DNA of 64,000 bases from Halothiobacillus sp. (GTDB lineage Bacteria; Pseudomonadota; Gammaproteobacteria; Halothiobacillales; Halothiobacillaceae): NCBI GenBank assembly GCA_011389965.1, contig JAABTF010000001.1:1-64000 (forward strand). Direction: 5' to 3'. The stretch's first letter is position 1; each line of letters starts with the position of its first letter. Positions 37,564 through 48,408 of this stretch are shown here, piece after piece. The position numbers were made by a program, and so were the translations under genes. Under the pieces are notes generated by a model. The model searched no databases. It saw only the letters and a list, made by a program, of their open reading frames with translations, and was not told the origin of the DNA.

Positions 37564-39261
37564 TCATGCCGTGGCTTCAGGCGCGGAGCAGGCCTGGCGC
37601 ACCGCCTCGCTCCGGCTGGCCAGCCAGTCGTCGGGACGCACTTCCTGCGCGACGCCCAATTTCTCTAGACGGGCGCGGGGTTGGTCCTGGGCACCCGACA
37701 GCACCACCCGAGAGCCACGGTCTACCGCATCGCGGATGATGCGCTCAAGAACCAGCGCCGCGCTCACGCCCAGGTGCGGCACGCCGCTCAGGTCGATGAC
37801 CAGCGCTTGGGCGCTATCCAACCGATTCTGCTGACGGGTCAAGGTCTGGGCCGCACCGAAGATCAGCGGTCCGCTGAGATCGAGCAGAGCCACCCGGCTG
37901 CCGGCCTCGGTTAGATACCGCTTCTCGTCCGAATCCAGGCCCTCGTAATCGCTCCCTCCTGTTTCCTCGGCCTGGCCAAGCACGCGCACGTGTTCCGACT
38001 GCAAATCCGACAGGCGGCGAATGGTGAGGATGTTCGCCACGAACAGGCCGATGCCCACGGCGGTAATAAGGTCGACAAACACGGTCATGCCGATCACGCC
38101 GTACATGATCAACGCCCCACGCATCGACAACCGGTGCGCGCGGCGCAAGAACCCCCAGTCGATGATGTCGATGCCCACCTTGATGGCGATGCCGGCGAGG
38201 ATCGCCTTCGGGATACTCTCCACCAGGCCGCTCGCGCCGAACACCACAACCCCGAGCACTGCGGCGCGCACCAGGCCGGACAAGGCCGTTCTCGCCCCGG
38301 TCTGGATGTTGACCACCGTTCCCATGGTCGCGCCGGCACCGGGCAGACCACCGAACATACCCGAGGCTAGGTTGCCCAGCCCCTGTCCCACCAGCTCCTT
38401 GTCGGAGTTGTGCTCGTTGCGGGTGAGGCTGTCGGAGATTACCGATGTCAGCAACGCGTCGATGGAGCCCAGCATGGCCAGCACCAAGGCGTTGATCACC
38501 ATGGTCATCCATTCGTCGGCGCTGAAGGTGGGCACCGTGATCGAGGGCAGCCCGGAGGGAATCTCGCCGATCGCGCGGTAGTCGCCGCTGCCGATAAACC
38601 ACACCGCCAACAACGTGCCCACCACCAGAGCCAGAAGCTGAGGCGGCATGAAACGTCGCCACGCCTTGGGCATCAGGAACAGGATGCCCAGCGCGACAAC
38701 GCCGAGGAGCAGTTCGCCCGCATTCACATCGGCGAACAACCCCGGCAAGGCCTCGATCGATCCCATCACCCCGCCACCGGGGGAGGCATGCCCCAGAAGG
38801 CCGGGCAGTTGGATGATGATCAGGATCAGGCCGATGCCGGACATGAAGCCCGAGATCACCGTGTAGGGCATCAGCGTGACATAGCGCCCCAGCTTGAGTA
38901 CCCCGAACATCACCTGGAAGAAGCCGGCCAGCATGACCGTGGTAAAGGCCATCGCCATGGCGTTCTCGGCCACGACCCCCGTCGCCGGATCGGGGACCAT
39001 CAGGGCGACGATCACCGCCGTGAACACCACCGTCATCGGCCCCGTAGGCTCCGAGATCAATGTCGGCGTGCCCCCGAACAGCGCGGCGAACAGCCCCACC
39101 AGCACCGCGCCGTAAAGGCCCGCCTCCGCGCCTGCCCCGGACGCCACACCAAAGGCCAACGCCATGGGCAAGGCAACGACTGCTGCCGTCACACCGCCAA
39201 AGACATCACCCTTGAGATTGCCGAAACCTATCTGGTTGAAAATCCGCATCAGTCCGTCCAC
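37564..39261 (-). CDS. SulP family inorganic anion transporter with STAS domain
   Basis: 565 aa; MALAFGVASGAGAEAGLYGAVLVGLFAALFGGTPTLISEPTGPMT; C-terminal STAS region VIDLSGVPHLGVSAALVLE. Confidence 0.93.
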   Translation of the reverse strand: MDGLMRIFNQIGFGNLKGDVFGGVTAAVVALPMALAFGVASGAGAEAGLYGAVLVGLFAALFGGTPTLISEPTGPMTVVFTAVIVALMVPDPATGVVAENAMAMAFTTVMLAGFFQVMFGVLKLGRYVTLMPYTVISGFMSGIGLILIIIQLPGLLGHASPGGGVMGSIEALPGLFADVNAGELLLGVVALGILFLMPKAWRRFMPPQLLALVVGTLLAVWFIGSGDYRAIGEIPSGLPSITVPTFSADEWMTMVINALVLAMLGSIDALLTSVISDSLTRNEHNSDKELVGQGLGNLASGMFGGLPGAGATMGTVVNIQTGARTALSGLVRAAVLGVVVFGASGLVESIPKAILAGIAIKVGIDIIDWGFLRRAHRLSMRGALIMYGVIGMTVFVDLITAVGIGLFVANILTIRRLSDLQSEHVRVLGQAEETGGSDYEGLDSDEKRYLTEAGSRVALLDLSGPLIFGAAQTLTRQQNRLDSAQALVIDLSGVPHLGVSAALVLERIIRDAVDRGSRVVLSGAQDQPRARLEKLGVAQEVRPDDWLASRSEAVRQACSAPEATA

Positions 39262-39494
39262 CCGGAGCCACGATTAAATGATCCGCGAGGGTATCAGGCC
39301 GCGCGATGCCCATTAATTGGATTCATCACGCTGCCCCATAGACTCAGACCTATAGTAGGCAACGACGGGCTGCTTGCAGCAGGCGCCCGATGCATACGAG
39401 CCTCCTTGGAAAACGATCACGGCCCCGGGACCTATTGCACGCAAAGCCAGAGGGCGATAAACGCTTAATCAGACGAAGGGCGTCTTTCCGCGCT

Positions 39495-40268
39495 TTAATC
39501 GACGTCCTGTCTCGCTCGACAGGCGGGAAAGGTCGAACAGCCCCAGAAGCGCTTGCCGACATTGGCACCACGCTTGGTCGTTCGCAACACCATCTCGCTG
39601 CCGCAACGGGGGCAGTGCCTCGCGGCGCTGGAATCGGAACGGGTCCTCAGGCGGGCCACATGCTCGCGGTGCGTCGCGCGCGTCGGGGCCAGTCGACCGG
39701 ACTCGATCGCGGCGATCGTTTCGCGTACCTGCGCATCGTTCAGGACGGGTGTCTTGAATGTGCGGATGTAACGCGCGTAACTACCACCACGGGTAACGTT
39801 GGCCGGCATCGGCGTCTTGAAGATGCTCTCACCGGTAAAGGCGACGATGGAATGGATCACCTCCGCAGGCACGTCGAGCATCGCCTCGAGCGCCTTGACG
39901 TGCTTGTAGTTCTGCCAAAGCGGGTTCTGGAACGGAACCGTCTTGCGGTAGATCTTCTGGGTCCATTTCGGCTGTTTCTCGCCGCCGAAGATCCAGCCCT
40001 TCATGTGCTTGGTCTCGACCACGAAGATGCCGAACCGGGAAACGAAGACGTGGTCGATCTGCGTGGTGCCGTCCGGGGTGGGCACCGTAACGTTGTGCAT
40101 CGCGTGATCGACGTCGGCGGGCAACCGGAGCCGCGCGGCTAGCTTTACCAGGAACTCGCCGACCATGCCCTTGAACCGGGGCGTCTTAATCAGTGCGAGC
40201 ACCATGGCAAGCGGGATTAACCACCACATGGTGCCAAGCGTACTCACGATCGCGGGAAGGAAGTCCAT
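39495..40268 (-). CDS. NERD domain protein with C-terminal topoisomerase-type zinc finger
   Basis: TQIDHVFVSRFGIFVVETKHMKGWIFG (NERD) and CPRCGSEMVLRTTKRGANVGKRFWGCSTFPACRARQ. Confidence 0.9.
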   Translation of the reverse strand: MDFLPAIVSTLGTMWWLIPLAMVLALIKTPRFKGMVGEFLVKLAARLRLPADVDHAMHNVTVPTPDGTTQIDHVFVSRFGIFVVETKHMKGWIFGGEKQPKWTQKIYRKTVPFQNPLWQNYKHVKALEAMLDVPAEVIHSIVAFTGESIFKTPMPANVTRGGSYARYIRTFKTPVLNDAQVRETIAAIESGRLAPTRATHREHVARLRTRSDSSAARHCPRCGSEMVLRTTKRGANVGKRFWGCSTFPACRARQDVD

Positions 40269-40611
40269 TTCGCCGCTTTTCCTGAAAAATCGTATACCAG
40301 CTTTGCGAACCGGAGAATGGGCACGCCGCGGGGCTGGGCGAACGTGCTCGCCTCGGCGTGCTTGTCTCGCGGTCGCCGGTCCAGTCCCGGAACGAGAAAT
40401 CGACGATCTCGAGTTATCCCGACTGAGAGACCGGGTAGAAAGAGAGCCACAGGCGGCGGGTATCCACGACGGACCATCCAGCCCCGATGGCAGGGAATCG
40501 ACTGGCTTCCGCCTGCCCTGGCATCCAGCCCGACCCCGTCATCAGGAAGAAACCATCATCACTGCATCATGGTCGCGGAATTATCCTTCCTGCCTGGCTC
40601 GAGAATCGGCG

Positions 40612-40857
40612 ATGCCCCTTTCGACTACCGGTTTGACCGGCAAGCTATTCGGGCGAATCCGGAAATGGGTCCTGATCGGACTGGGCGCCGTTTTCGTCGT
40701 AGCCGGCTTTCTGACCTTCTGGCTGCCACTGCCCATCGGCATACCGTTGCTGTTGATCGGGTTCGCCCTGCTCGGCCGACATTCGCCGCATGCGCGGCTC
40801 TGGCTGCGTCCCATCAAGCGACGCGCGAGCACGCTCTGGCGAGACCGCGCCCGCTGA
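40612..40857 (+). CDS. PGPGW-like small transmembrane protein
   Basis: VLIGLGAVFVVAGFLTFWLPLPIGIPLLLIGFALLGRHSPHARLWLRPIKRR; start inferred. Confidence 0.6.
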   Translation: MPLSTTGLTGKLFGRIRKWVLIGLGAVFVVAGFLTFWLPLPIGIPLLLIGFALLGRHSPHARLWLRPIKRRASTLWRDRAR

Positions 40858-40876
40858 TCGCCGCCATCTCCCACCG

Positions 40877-41803
40877 TCAGAACGCCCGGCGAACCCGCTG
40901 AAAGCCCATCACGCCCGCCAGGACAATCGCGCCGGCAATCACCCCGATCCCGCCGTTGAACAGCAGCGATGCGACCGTTTGCATCACGTCAGTCAGCCCA
41001 TGGGTCATGGCCTCGAGCAGGTGATGGAGGAACGGCAGACCATGGGCGAGGATGCCGCCACCAACCAGGAACATCGCCACCATGCCGACGATCGACAACC
41101 CGCGCATGAACTTCGGCGCCGTGACGAGGATGCCGCGTCCGAGGGTTTCCTTGAAGCGCCCCCAGGCATCCGCACCCGCATCCTTCACCAGTGCCAGGCC
41201 CCAATCGTCGAGGCGCACGATGCCAGCGACCAGACCATAGACACCCACCGTGGCCACCAGCGCCACCAACGAGACCACCACGGTCTGCGTCCAGATGCCC
41301 GCCGCGCTCGCCGCGCCCAGGGCGATCACGATGATTTCCGCCGACAGGATGAAGTCCGTGCGGATCGCCCCACGGATCTGTTTGCGCTCCGCCTGTTTCA
41401 TGTCCTTTTTCTCATCCACCGCGGCCTCGCGGATCTCCTCTTTATGCGCCGCGTCTTCTTCGGCGTTGTGCAGCCACTTGTGGGCAATCTTCTCCGCCCC
41501 CTCGAAACACAGGAACAGACCGCCGAGCATCAGCAGCGGCGTGATCAGCCACGGGAGGAAGGCGCTGATCAAGAGTGCAGCCGGCACCAGGATCAGCTTG
41601 TTGAGGAACGAGCCCTTGGCCACCGCCCAAACAACCGGCAACTCGCGGCTAGCGCCGGCGCCGGTGACCTGCTGGGCATTGAGCGCCAGATCATCGCCGA
41701 GCACGGCGGCGGTATTCTTGGCCGCGATCTTGGAATAGACGCTGACGTCGTCGAGCAGCGTGGCAATGTCGTCGAGCAGGGCGAGTAGGCCGGCAGCCGC
41801 CAT
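40877..41803 (-). CDS. DUF808 family membrane protein (YedI-like)
   Basis: MAAAGLLALLDDIATLLDDVSVYSKIAAKNTAAVLGDDLALNAQQVTG is the DUF808 N-terminus. Confidence 0.93.
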   Translation of the reverse strand: MAAAGLLALLDDIATLLDDVSVYSKIAAKNTAAVLGDDLALNAQQVTGAGASRELPVVWAVAKGSFLNKLILVPAALLISAFLPWLITPLLMLGGLFLCFEGAEKIAHKWLHNAEEDAAHKEEIREAAVDEKKDMKQAERKQIRGAIRTDFILSAEIIVIALGAASAAGIWTQTVVVSLVALVATVGVYGLVAGIVRLDDWGLALVKDAGADAWGRFKETLGRGILVTAPKFMRGLSIVGMVAMFLVGGGILAHGLPFLHHLLEAMTHGLTDVMQTVASLLFNGGIGVIAGAIVLAGVMGFQRVRRAF

Positions 41804-42031
41804 GGCGTAATTTCCTTGGATTTCTTGGGTGAATCGATCAGTTCGAGGGTCCGCAGTGTGGCACACGTGTGCCGGGAGGTGCCGCCCCGACCGGCAGGCT
41901 TTGTTTGATTACATCGAGCGGTTCCACAACCTGATCGTCCGTCCGCGAATTCAGGCAGACGACAACGCATTTTCCCTTCACCCAACCGTCCGCGAAAAAG
42001 GCTAGCACTCAGGCATACGCGACCAGCGGTA

Positions 42032-44680
42032 TCAACCGTCGCCAGTACGTCCCTCGTCTCCGAGGGCGGCGACCGCCGAGTGGATGATGTCGACGATTTC
42101 ACGCTCGTCGCGGCCATAGCCCTCCGGAGGGATGGGGTCACCGATGATCACTCGCACCCGTCCGGGACGCGGCAGGATTCGTCCGGGTGGCATCGCCTCC
42201 CTGGTCCCTTCGATCCACACGGGTATCACCGGCACCGGCTGTGCCCGCAGGACGCGACCGATGCCCGGCCGGAACGGCTGCAGGGTGCCGTCGGGAGATC
42301 GCCGACCTTCCGGAAACCAGACCAGTGTGTGGCCGCGCTCGAGGGTGGTGGCCGCCAGTGCCAGGCTACTGCGCGGCGCCGCGCCCGGATCGATGGGCAG
42401 CACATGTGCGATACGGCTGAACCCGCGGGAGAGAGGACCGGAAAACATCAGCTCCGTCCATCCGGCCCAGTACAGGGATTGCAGTTGGCGCGTGCTCAGG
42501 GCCCGTGTGAGCACGAGCGGATCGAGGGCGCTCAAGTGCCGTGGGGCGATCAGGTAGTGGCCGTTCTCGGGGATGCGACCGCGGATATCGACCCTCAGCA
42601 GGAGGCGGGTTACCAACCTGACGAGGCCCAGCAACCCGCGATGGACGACTCTCCGCACTGGCCCCGGTGGAGTCAGCGCCTCTTCCTGCTCGGGTCCCAG
42701 CAACTGCTCCGGCGTTTCGAGAGCCTTCGCCAGATCCTCCGCTTGCTCGCCCGCCTCGGCGGAGGACGCCGCCTCGCGCAGCAGGTCCCGCACGGTGCTC
42801 ACGCGGGCGATGGCCGTCTCGTCGAGTTCGATCCCCACCTGCTCGCGCAAGGCGAGGCTCAGATCCACCCAGCCGAGCGAGTCGATGTCGAGATCCCGAC
42901 TCAGGCGGCTTTCCGGGGTAAGCCGCAGATCGCTATAGCGTTTCGCCAGGTAGTTCCACGTGCCTTCGGCAGACGGATCCGACAGCAATTGCTGGTCCTC
43001 GGGCGACATGGATTCCCGCGAGATCGGTTCCGGGGGTGCCTCGGGAACGCCTCCGCTTTCCCCCAGGCGCTCGAACAGTTGCTCGAGCTTGTGGCGGCGC
43101 AGCTTGCCGAGCCGGGTGCGCGGCAGCGGGTCGACGGCGATTCGTACGGTGCTTGGCCGATGGTGACTCGGCAGTCCGCGCGCCGCTTGCTCCACCGCCT
43201 GCTCGACACGCTGGCGAAAGTTCTCGTCATTGGCCTCGCGCAGTAACCCGGCCTCCGGCACCACCACCGCCGCGAGGCGGTCATCGTGCTCCAGGACCCC
43301 CGCCTCGCGGATGCTTTCGGCCGTCGTCAGGGCCTTCTCCACGCGCTCCGGGTCCACGTTCTCGCCGCCCGGGAGGACGATCATGCTGGACTTGCGACCA
43401 CGCAGGTAGAGATACCCGTCCTCGTCCAGCTCACCGAGGTCACCGGTATGAAACCAGCCGTCATCGTCCAGGTCCTCGGCGGTCTTTTCGGGCAGATTCC
43501 AGTAGCCGTCGAAGACGTTCGGCCCCCGGGCCAGGATCTCGCCCTCCCCTTCATGGGCATCGATGCGCAGCTCCACCCCGGGCAGCGCGACGCCGGCACT
43601 CTCCAGGCGTATTTGCTCCGGGGCATTGAAGGTCAGGATCGGCGAGGTCTCGCTCAGTCCGTAGCCGGTCGCCACCTCCCAGCCCAGGCCCTGCAGCCTG
43701 CGCCCCAGGTCCGGGTCGAGGGCCGCGCCGCCCGCCACCATCAGGCGCAGGTCCGGGGCGAGGCGATTGCGCACCGGGGCGAACAGCCGGTGCCCCGGTC
43801 GCCAGCCCAGTCGGCGGCGGGCTGCCATGGACAGCCCCAGCAGGCCATGAAACATCGCGGCGGCCAGCCGCCCCCGGCCGACGATGCGCTCTTCCAGGAC
43901 GCTGTACATCGCCTCGTAGAGACGTGGCACGCCCAGCATGACCGTCGCTTCGCCCTCACGTAGGGCCCGCACGATCTGCGGCCCCACCAGGGAGAAGGGA
44001 ATGATGATCGGCGCACCCAAGGTCAACGGGGTGAGGATCCCGACGGTGAAGGGATAGACATGATGGAAGGGCAACGGCACCAGGGCACGGTCCGTGCGAT
44101 CCGCCAGGTCCAGTTCGCACAACGCCTCGACGTTGCTGGCCAGGTTGCGGTGGGTAAGCGGCACGCCCTTGGGCGGGCCCGTGGTGCCGGAGGTGTAGAA
44201 AATCGCGGCGAGGTCTTCGGCTGCCTCGACGGGTTCGGCCGCTTCGGCAGCCAGCAGCGCGCTCCAGGCCTTGTCGCTCTCCCCGTCATCCCCGAACAGA
44301 CGCACCTGCGCATTCAGATCCAGCTCCAGGGCATCGATGCGTTCCCAAAGGCCGGTGCTGGTGAAGACGAAGGCCGGGTCACAGTCGCCCAGGGCATGGG
44401 CCAGATCTTCGTCGGGCATCTGGACGTCCAGGGGCACCACCACACCCCCGGCGTTCATGACGCCGAGCGCCGAGACGATCCAGTCGGCGCTGTTGGGGGC
44501 CATGAGCACCACCCGGCCACCGCGCTCGAGGCCAGCCTGCTTGAGCCCCGCGGCCAATCGACCGGTGCGCTCGAAAAGCTCGTCGCGGGTCGTCGTCTGG
44601 ACCGACTCGCGGCCGAACGTCACTACAGCGGGTTGATCGCTCGGTACGGAACGCCCTGAAATCAATTCGGCGAGGGTCAT
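42032..44680 (-). CDS. Fused AMP-dependent acyl ligase / acyl carrier domain / 1-acylglycerol-phosphate acyltransferase-like protein
   Basis: IFYTSGTTGPPKGVPLTH (adenylation); LDIDSLGWVDLSLALREQVG (carrier Ser); APRHLSALDPL (HX4D) and FPEGRRSPDG (acyltransferase). Confidence 0.9.
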   Translation of the reverse strand: MTLAELISGRSVPSDQPAVVTFGRESVQTTTRDELFERTGRLAAGLKQAGLERGGRVVLMAPNSADWIVSALGVMNAGGVVVPLDVQMPDEDLAHALGDCDPAFVFTSTGLWERIDALELDLNAQVRLFGDDGESDKAWSALLAAEAAEPVEAAEDLAAIFYTSGTTGPPKGVPLTHRNLASNVEALCELDLADRTDRALVPLPFHHVYPFTVGILTPLTLGAPIIIPFSLVGPQIVRALREGEATVMLGVPRLYEAMYSVLEERIVGRGRLAAAMFHGLLGLSMAARRRLGWRPGHRLFAPVRNRLAPDLRLMVAGGAALDPDLGRRLQGLGWEVATGYGLSETSPILTFNAPEQIRLESAGVALPGVELRIDAHEGEGEILARGPNVFDGYWNLPEKTAEDLDDDGWFHTGDLGELDEDGYLYLRGRKSSMIVLPGGENVDPERVEKALTTAESIREAGVLEHDDRLAAVVVPEAGLLREANDENFRQRVEQAVEQAARGLPSHHRPSTVRIAVDPLPRTRLGKLRRHKLEQLFERLGESGGVPEAPPEPISRESMSPEDQQLLSDPSAEGTWNYLAKRYSDLRLTPESRLSRDLDIDSLGWVDLSLALREQVGIELDETAIARVSTVRDLLREAASSAEAGEQAEDLAKALETPEQLLGPEQEEALTPPGPVRRVVHRGLLGLVRLVTRLLLRVDIRGRIPENGHYLIAPRHLSALDPLVLTRALSTRQLQSLYWAGWTELMFSGPLSRGFSRIAHVLPIDPGAAPRSSLALAATTLERGHTLVWFPEGRRSPDGTLQPFRPGIGRVLRAQPVPVIPVWIEGTREAMPPGRILPRPGRVRVIIGDPIPPEGYGRDEREIVDIIHSAVAALGDEGRTGDG

Positions 44681-44833
44681 GGGTATTGAGCCTAGGACGT
44701 TTTGCGGGATTTGCGCATCCCGTATGACGTCGGGACGGTTTCTGAAAGCTCGGCAAGGCCCTACTAAGCTCTATCCACGGCTCAAACCGCGAGCGTGATG
44801 ACTCGCATTCCCTACCCATCGGAGGAAAACTCA

Positions 44834-45034
44834 ATGGACCCAGAGCAGATCAAGGGCAACTGGAAGCAGATAAAGGGCGAGATCAAGAAAGAGTGGGGAA
44901 AACTGACCGATGACGACCTCGTCGAGGCCGAAGGCCACCGCGACTACCTGATCGGCAAGATCCAGGAGCGTTACGGCATCAACAAGGACGAGGCCCGCGA
45001 ACAGGTCGAGGCATTCGAGAAAAAGAAGCTCTGA
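44834..45034 (+). CDS. CsbD family stress protein
   Basis: MDPEQIKGNWKQIKGEIKKEWGKLTDDDLVEAEGHRDYLIGKIQERYG. Confidence 0.95.
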   Translation: MDPEQIKGNWKQIKGEIKKEWGKLTDDDLVEAEGHRDYLIGKIQERYGINKDEAREQVEAFEKKKL

Positions 45035-45128
45035 CTGCCTGCCGCTTACGTCGGCGACTTCGGGTCAAAAAGCGAGACTCTGAAGCCGGATACGCCGGAC
45101 TTGCCGACACCAAGCGGCGACACATCGG

Positions 45129-45788
45129 TCACTCGCCCAGGCTCGATCCCGTATCGATCCCGGTGCGCTCAGGGCCGCTGCCCTCCGGAGGTTTCACCCG
45201 CCACCAGGCCCAGAACGCACTGCCCTCGATAGCGCATCCCAATCGCTGCAGCCACTCGGCCACCTTGTGGTTCGAGTTGTTCCAGAATGCGTAGGCCTCG
45301 GGATGCTCGACGAAGGCGAGATCGTAGGCGGCGTTGTATTTCAGGCTGGCGTGATTTTCCCGGTGAAGGCGTTCGAGCGAAGAGCGCAGGGTAGCCAACC
45401 GGTTCGTCTCGACCTGCAGCTCGTGAAGATCCTGGATGCCGACAATCAGCGCTGCGCGCACGCCGCCAGCGGTCATGTCTCCCTCGGTCTGACTCCGCCC
45501 TAGGCCGGCAGCGCTCGGCCAGAGCAAGGTCCGGCTCGCTTCCGTCCCTCCCGTCTCCACTTCGGCATACCAGCGCCAGTCACCGTAGGCGTAGCGGACA
45601 AAACCGTCGGGATGCGGGAGCACCAGACTGGAATGACGTCCGTGGTCCAGCACAAAGACAGCCTGCGGGTCCTCCACCAACGCGGGGGGCACGATGGTCG
45701 TGGCGCAGCCACCCAACAGCAGGACCCAACCGCCAGCGAGGGCGGTGAAAGCGGGCATCCCAAAAACACGACGGAGACTGCGTGCCAT
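45129..45788 (-). CDS. Lipoprotein, DUF2459-like
   Basis: Lipobox LLLGGC; FVLDHGRHSSLVLPHPDGFVRYAYGDWRWYAE; AYDLAFVEHPEAYAFWNNSNHKVAEWLQRLGC. Confidence 0.6.
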   Translation of the reverse strand: MARSLRRVFGMPAFTALAGGWVLLLGGCATTIVPPALVEDPQAVFVLDHGRHSSLVLPHPDGFVRYAYGDWRWYAEVETGGTEASRTLLWPSAAGLGRSQTEGDMTAGGVRAALIVGIQDLHELQVETNRLATLRSSLERLHRENHASLKYNAAYDLAFVEHPEAYAFWNNSNHKVAEWLQRLGCAIEGSAFWAWWRVKPPEGSGPERTGIDTGSSLGE

Positions 45789-45990
45789 ATCAGCTCGTTG
45801 ACCTTCGGTCGCTCGTTGGGAACAAACGGGGTGCCGGTGAGTGCGGATAGTTCTCAGCGTAGGCCAGAACGGCTTACTCGACCCACGGACACGGAGTCCA
45901 TTGGGGCATTAGCATGGACCCGCCCCGGGGTGGCGGATTTCCCTACGCTTTACCAAACGGCATCGGGAAAGCAGTAAGCGGCACATAGGC

Positions 45991-46170
45991 GTGGGGATGC
46001 CTTTTTCCCTTCGCCTTGCCGAGCGGCCGGGGTGCCGCAGGGTCGGCGCTACAGGGAGGTGGCGAACTGGGCCCGTCCGCCACACCCCGGACGGGAGGGA
46101 AGCCCGCAGGGCCAAGGCAGGGGGGCGCCCTTCTGTTTGGGCAAGCAAGAGAAAGTGCCTCGCGCGCCGA
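45991..46170. repeat. Putative dispersed intergenic repeat
   Basis: GTGGGGATGCCTTTTTCCCTTCGCCTTGCCGAGCGGCC...CTTCTGTTTGGGCAAGCAAGAGAAAGTGCCTCGCGCG resembles intergenic repeats of other gammaproteobacteria by memory; single copy here. Confidence 0.45.
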
Positions 46171-46272
46171 GCACGGCTCGACACAGAAACTGCATTATTT
46201 GAGGGCGTGCGAAAACCTACCCTGAATCGGTAAAGCGATTCTGACTCTTTTCCAACAGCATGAATGTGTTTT

Positions 46273-46677
46273 TTAGTCTTCAGTTTTTACTTTTTCCCAA
46301 ATGCCCTGAGAGTCCCGGTGATGAATCGCTTCGCCCATTAAGACTTTGAATCTCGTCCCATCATTGAGGACGCCTTCCCCTGACCCATTTCTCAGATTTG
46401 GCCCAGTTCTCATAACCATCACTTTACCGTGCCGGCCATCACTGCAACTTACATCGGTCTGAAGCATTGGCGATCGAGTAAATTGATCGTATGTCCCCTC
46501 GCAAACATAACCGTCAATGTTTGAAACAGTGAAGCGACCACTAGAAAGACTTGCGACCGCCTCACCCATCAAAGGCTTTTCGACATCAGCTACATCAACC
46601 AAAAGCCCGGTCCTGACGGAGCACCCAGACAAGACGGATAGAGCCAGCGCAAATGCCAAAAACTTCCTGCTGTTCAT
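46273..46677 (-). CDS. Hypothetical lipoprotein
   Basis: MNSRKFLAFALALSVLSGCSVRTGL signal/lipobox; visibly lower GC than neighbours. Confidence 0.6.
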   Translation of the reverse strand: MNSRKFLAFALALSVLSGCSVRTGLLVDVADVEKPLMGEAVASLSSGRFTVSNIDGYVCEGTYDQFTRSPMLQTDVSCSDGRHGKVMVMRTGPNLRNGSGEGVLNDGTRFKVLMGEAIHHRDSQGIWEKVKTED

Positions 46678-46767
46678 AGTCACCCCTAACGACTTCCGTT
46701 TCCCTGTCTTGTTGGCCAAGTTGAGTTGAGCTGAGCCCAGCGTAAGCATGCATAAACACTCGGCTGC

Positions 46768-48264
<1,497 letters not shown>

Positions 48265-48320
48265 GGTGTCGGGTCTTCGTGGTTGGATGGGCCGGGTCGT
48301 CGGCGTGTCTGTCGAATCAG

Positions 48321-48393
48321 TTGTGGGAGCGCCTTCAGGTGCGATGTCGTCGGGCTTTCGCTTCGCGTTTCGCGGCTAAAGCCGCTCCTACGG
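48321..48393. repeat. REPIN-like inverted REP pair
   Basis: TTGTGGGAGCGCCTTCAGGTGCGA ... TCGCGGCTAAAGCCGCTCCTACGG, inverted copies between prfB and lysS. Confidence 0.7.
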
Positions 48394-48408
48394 CGCAACT
48401 TCTGCGTT

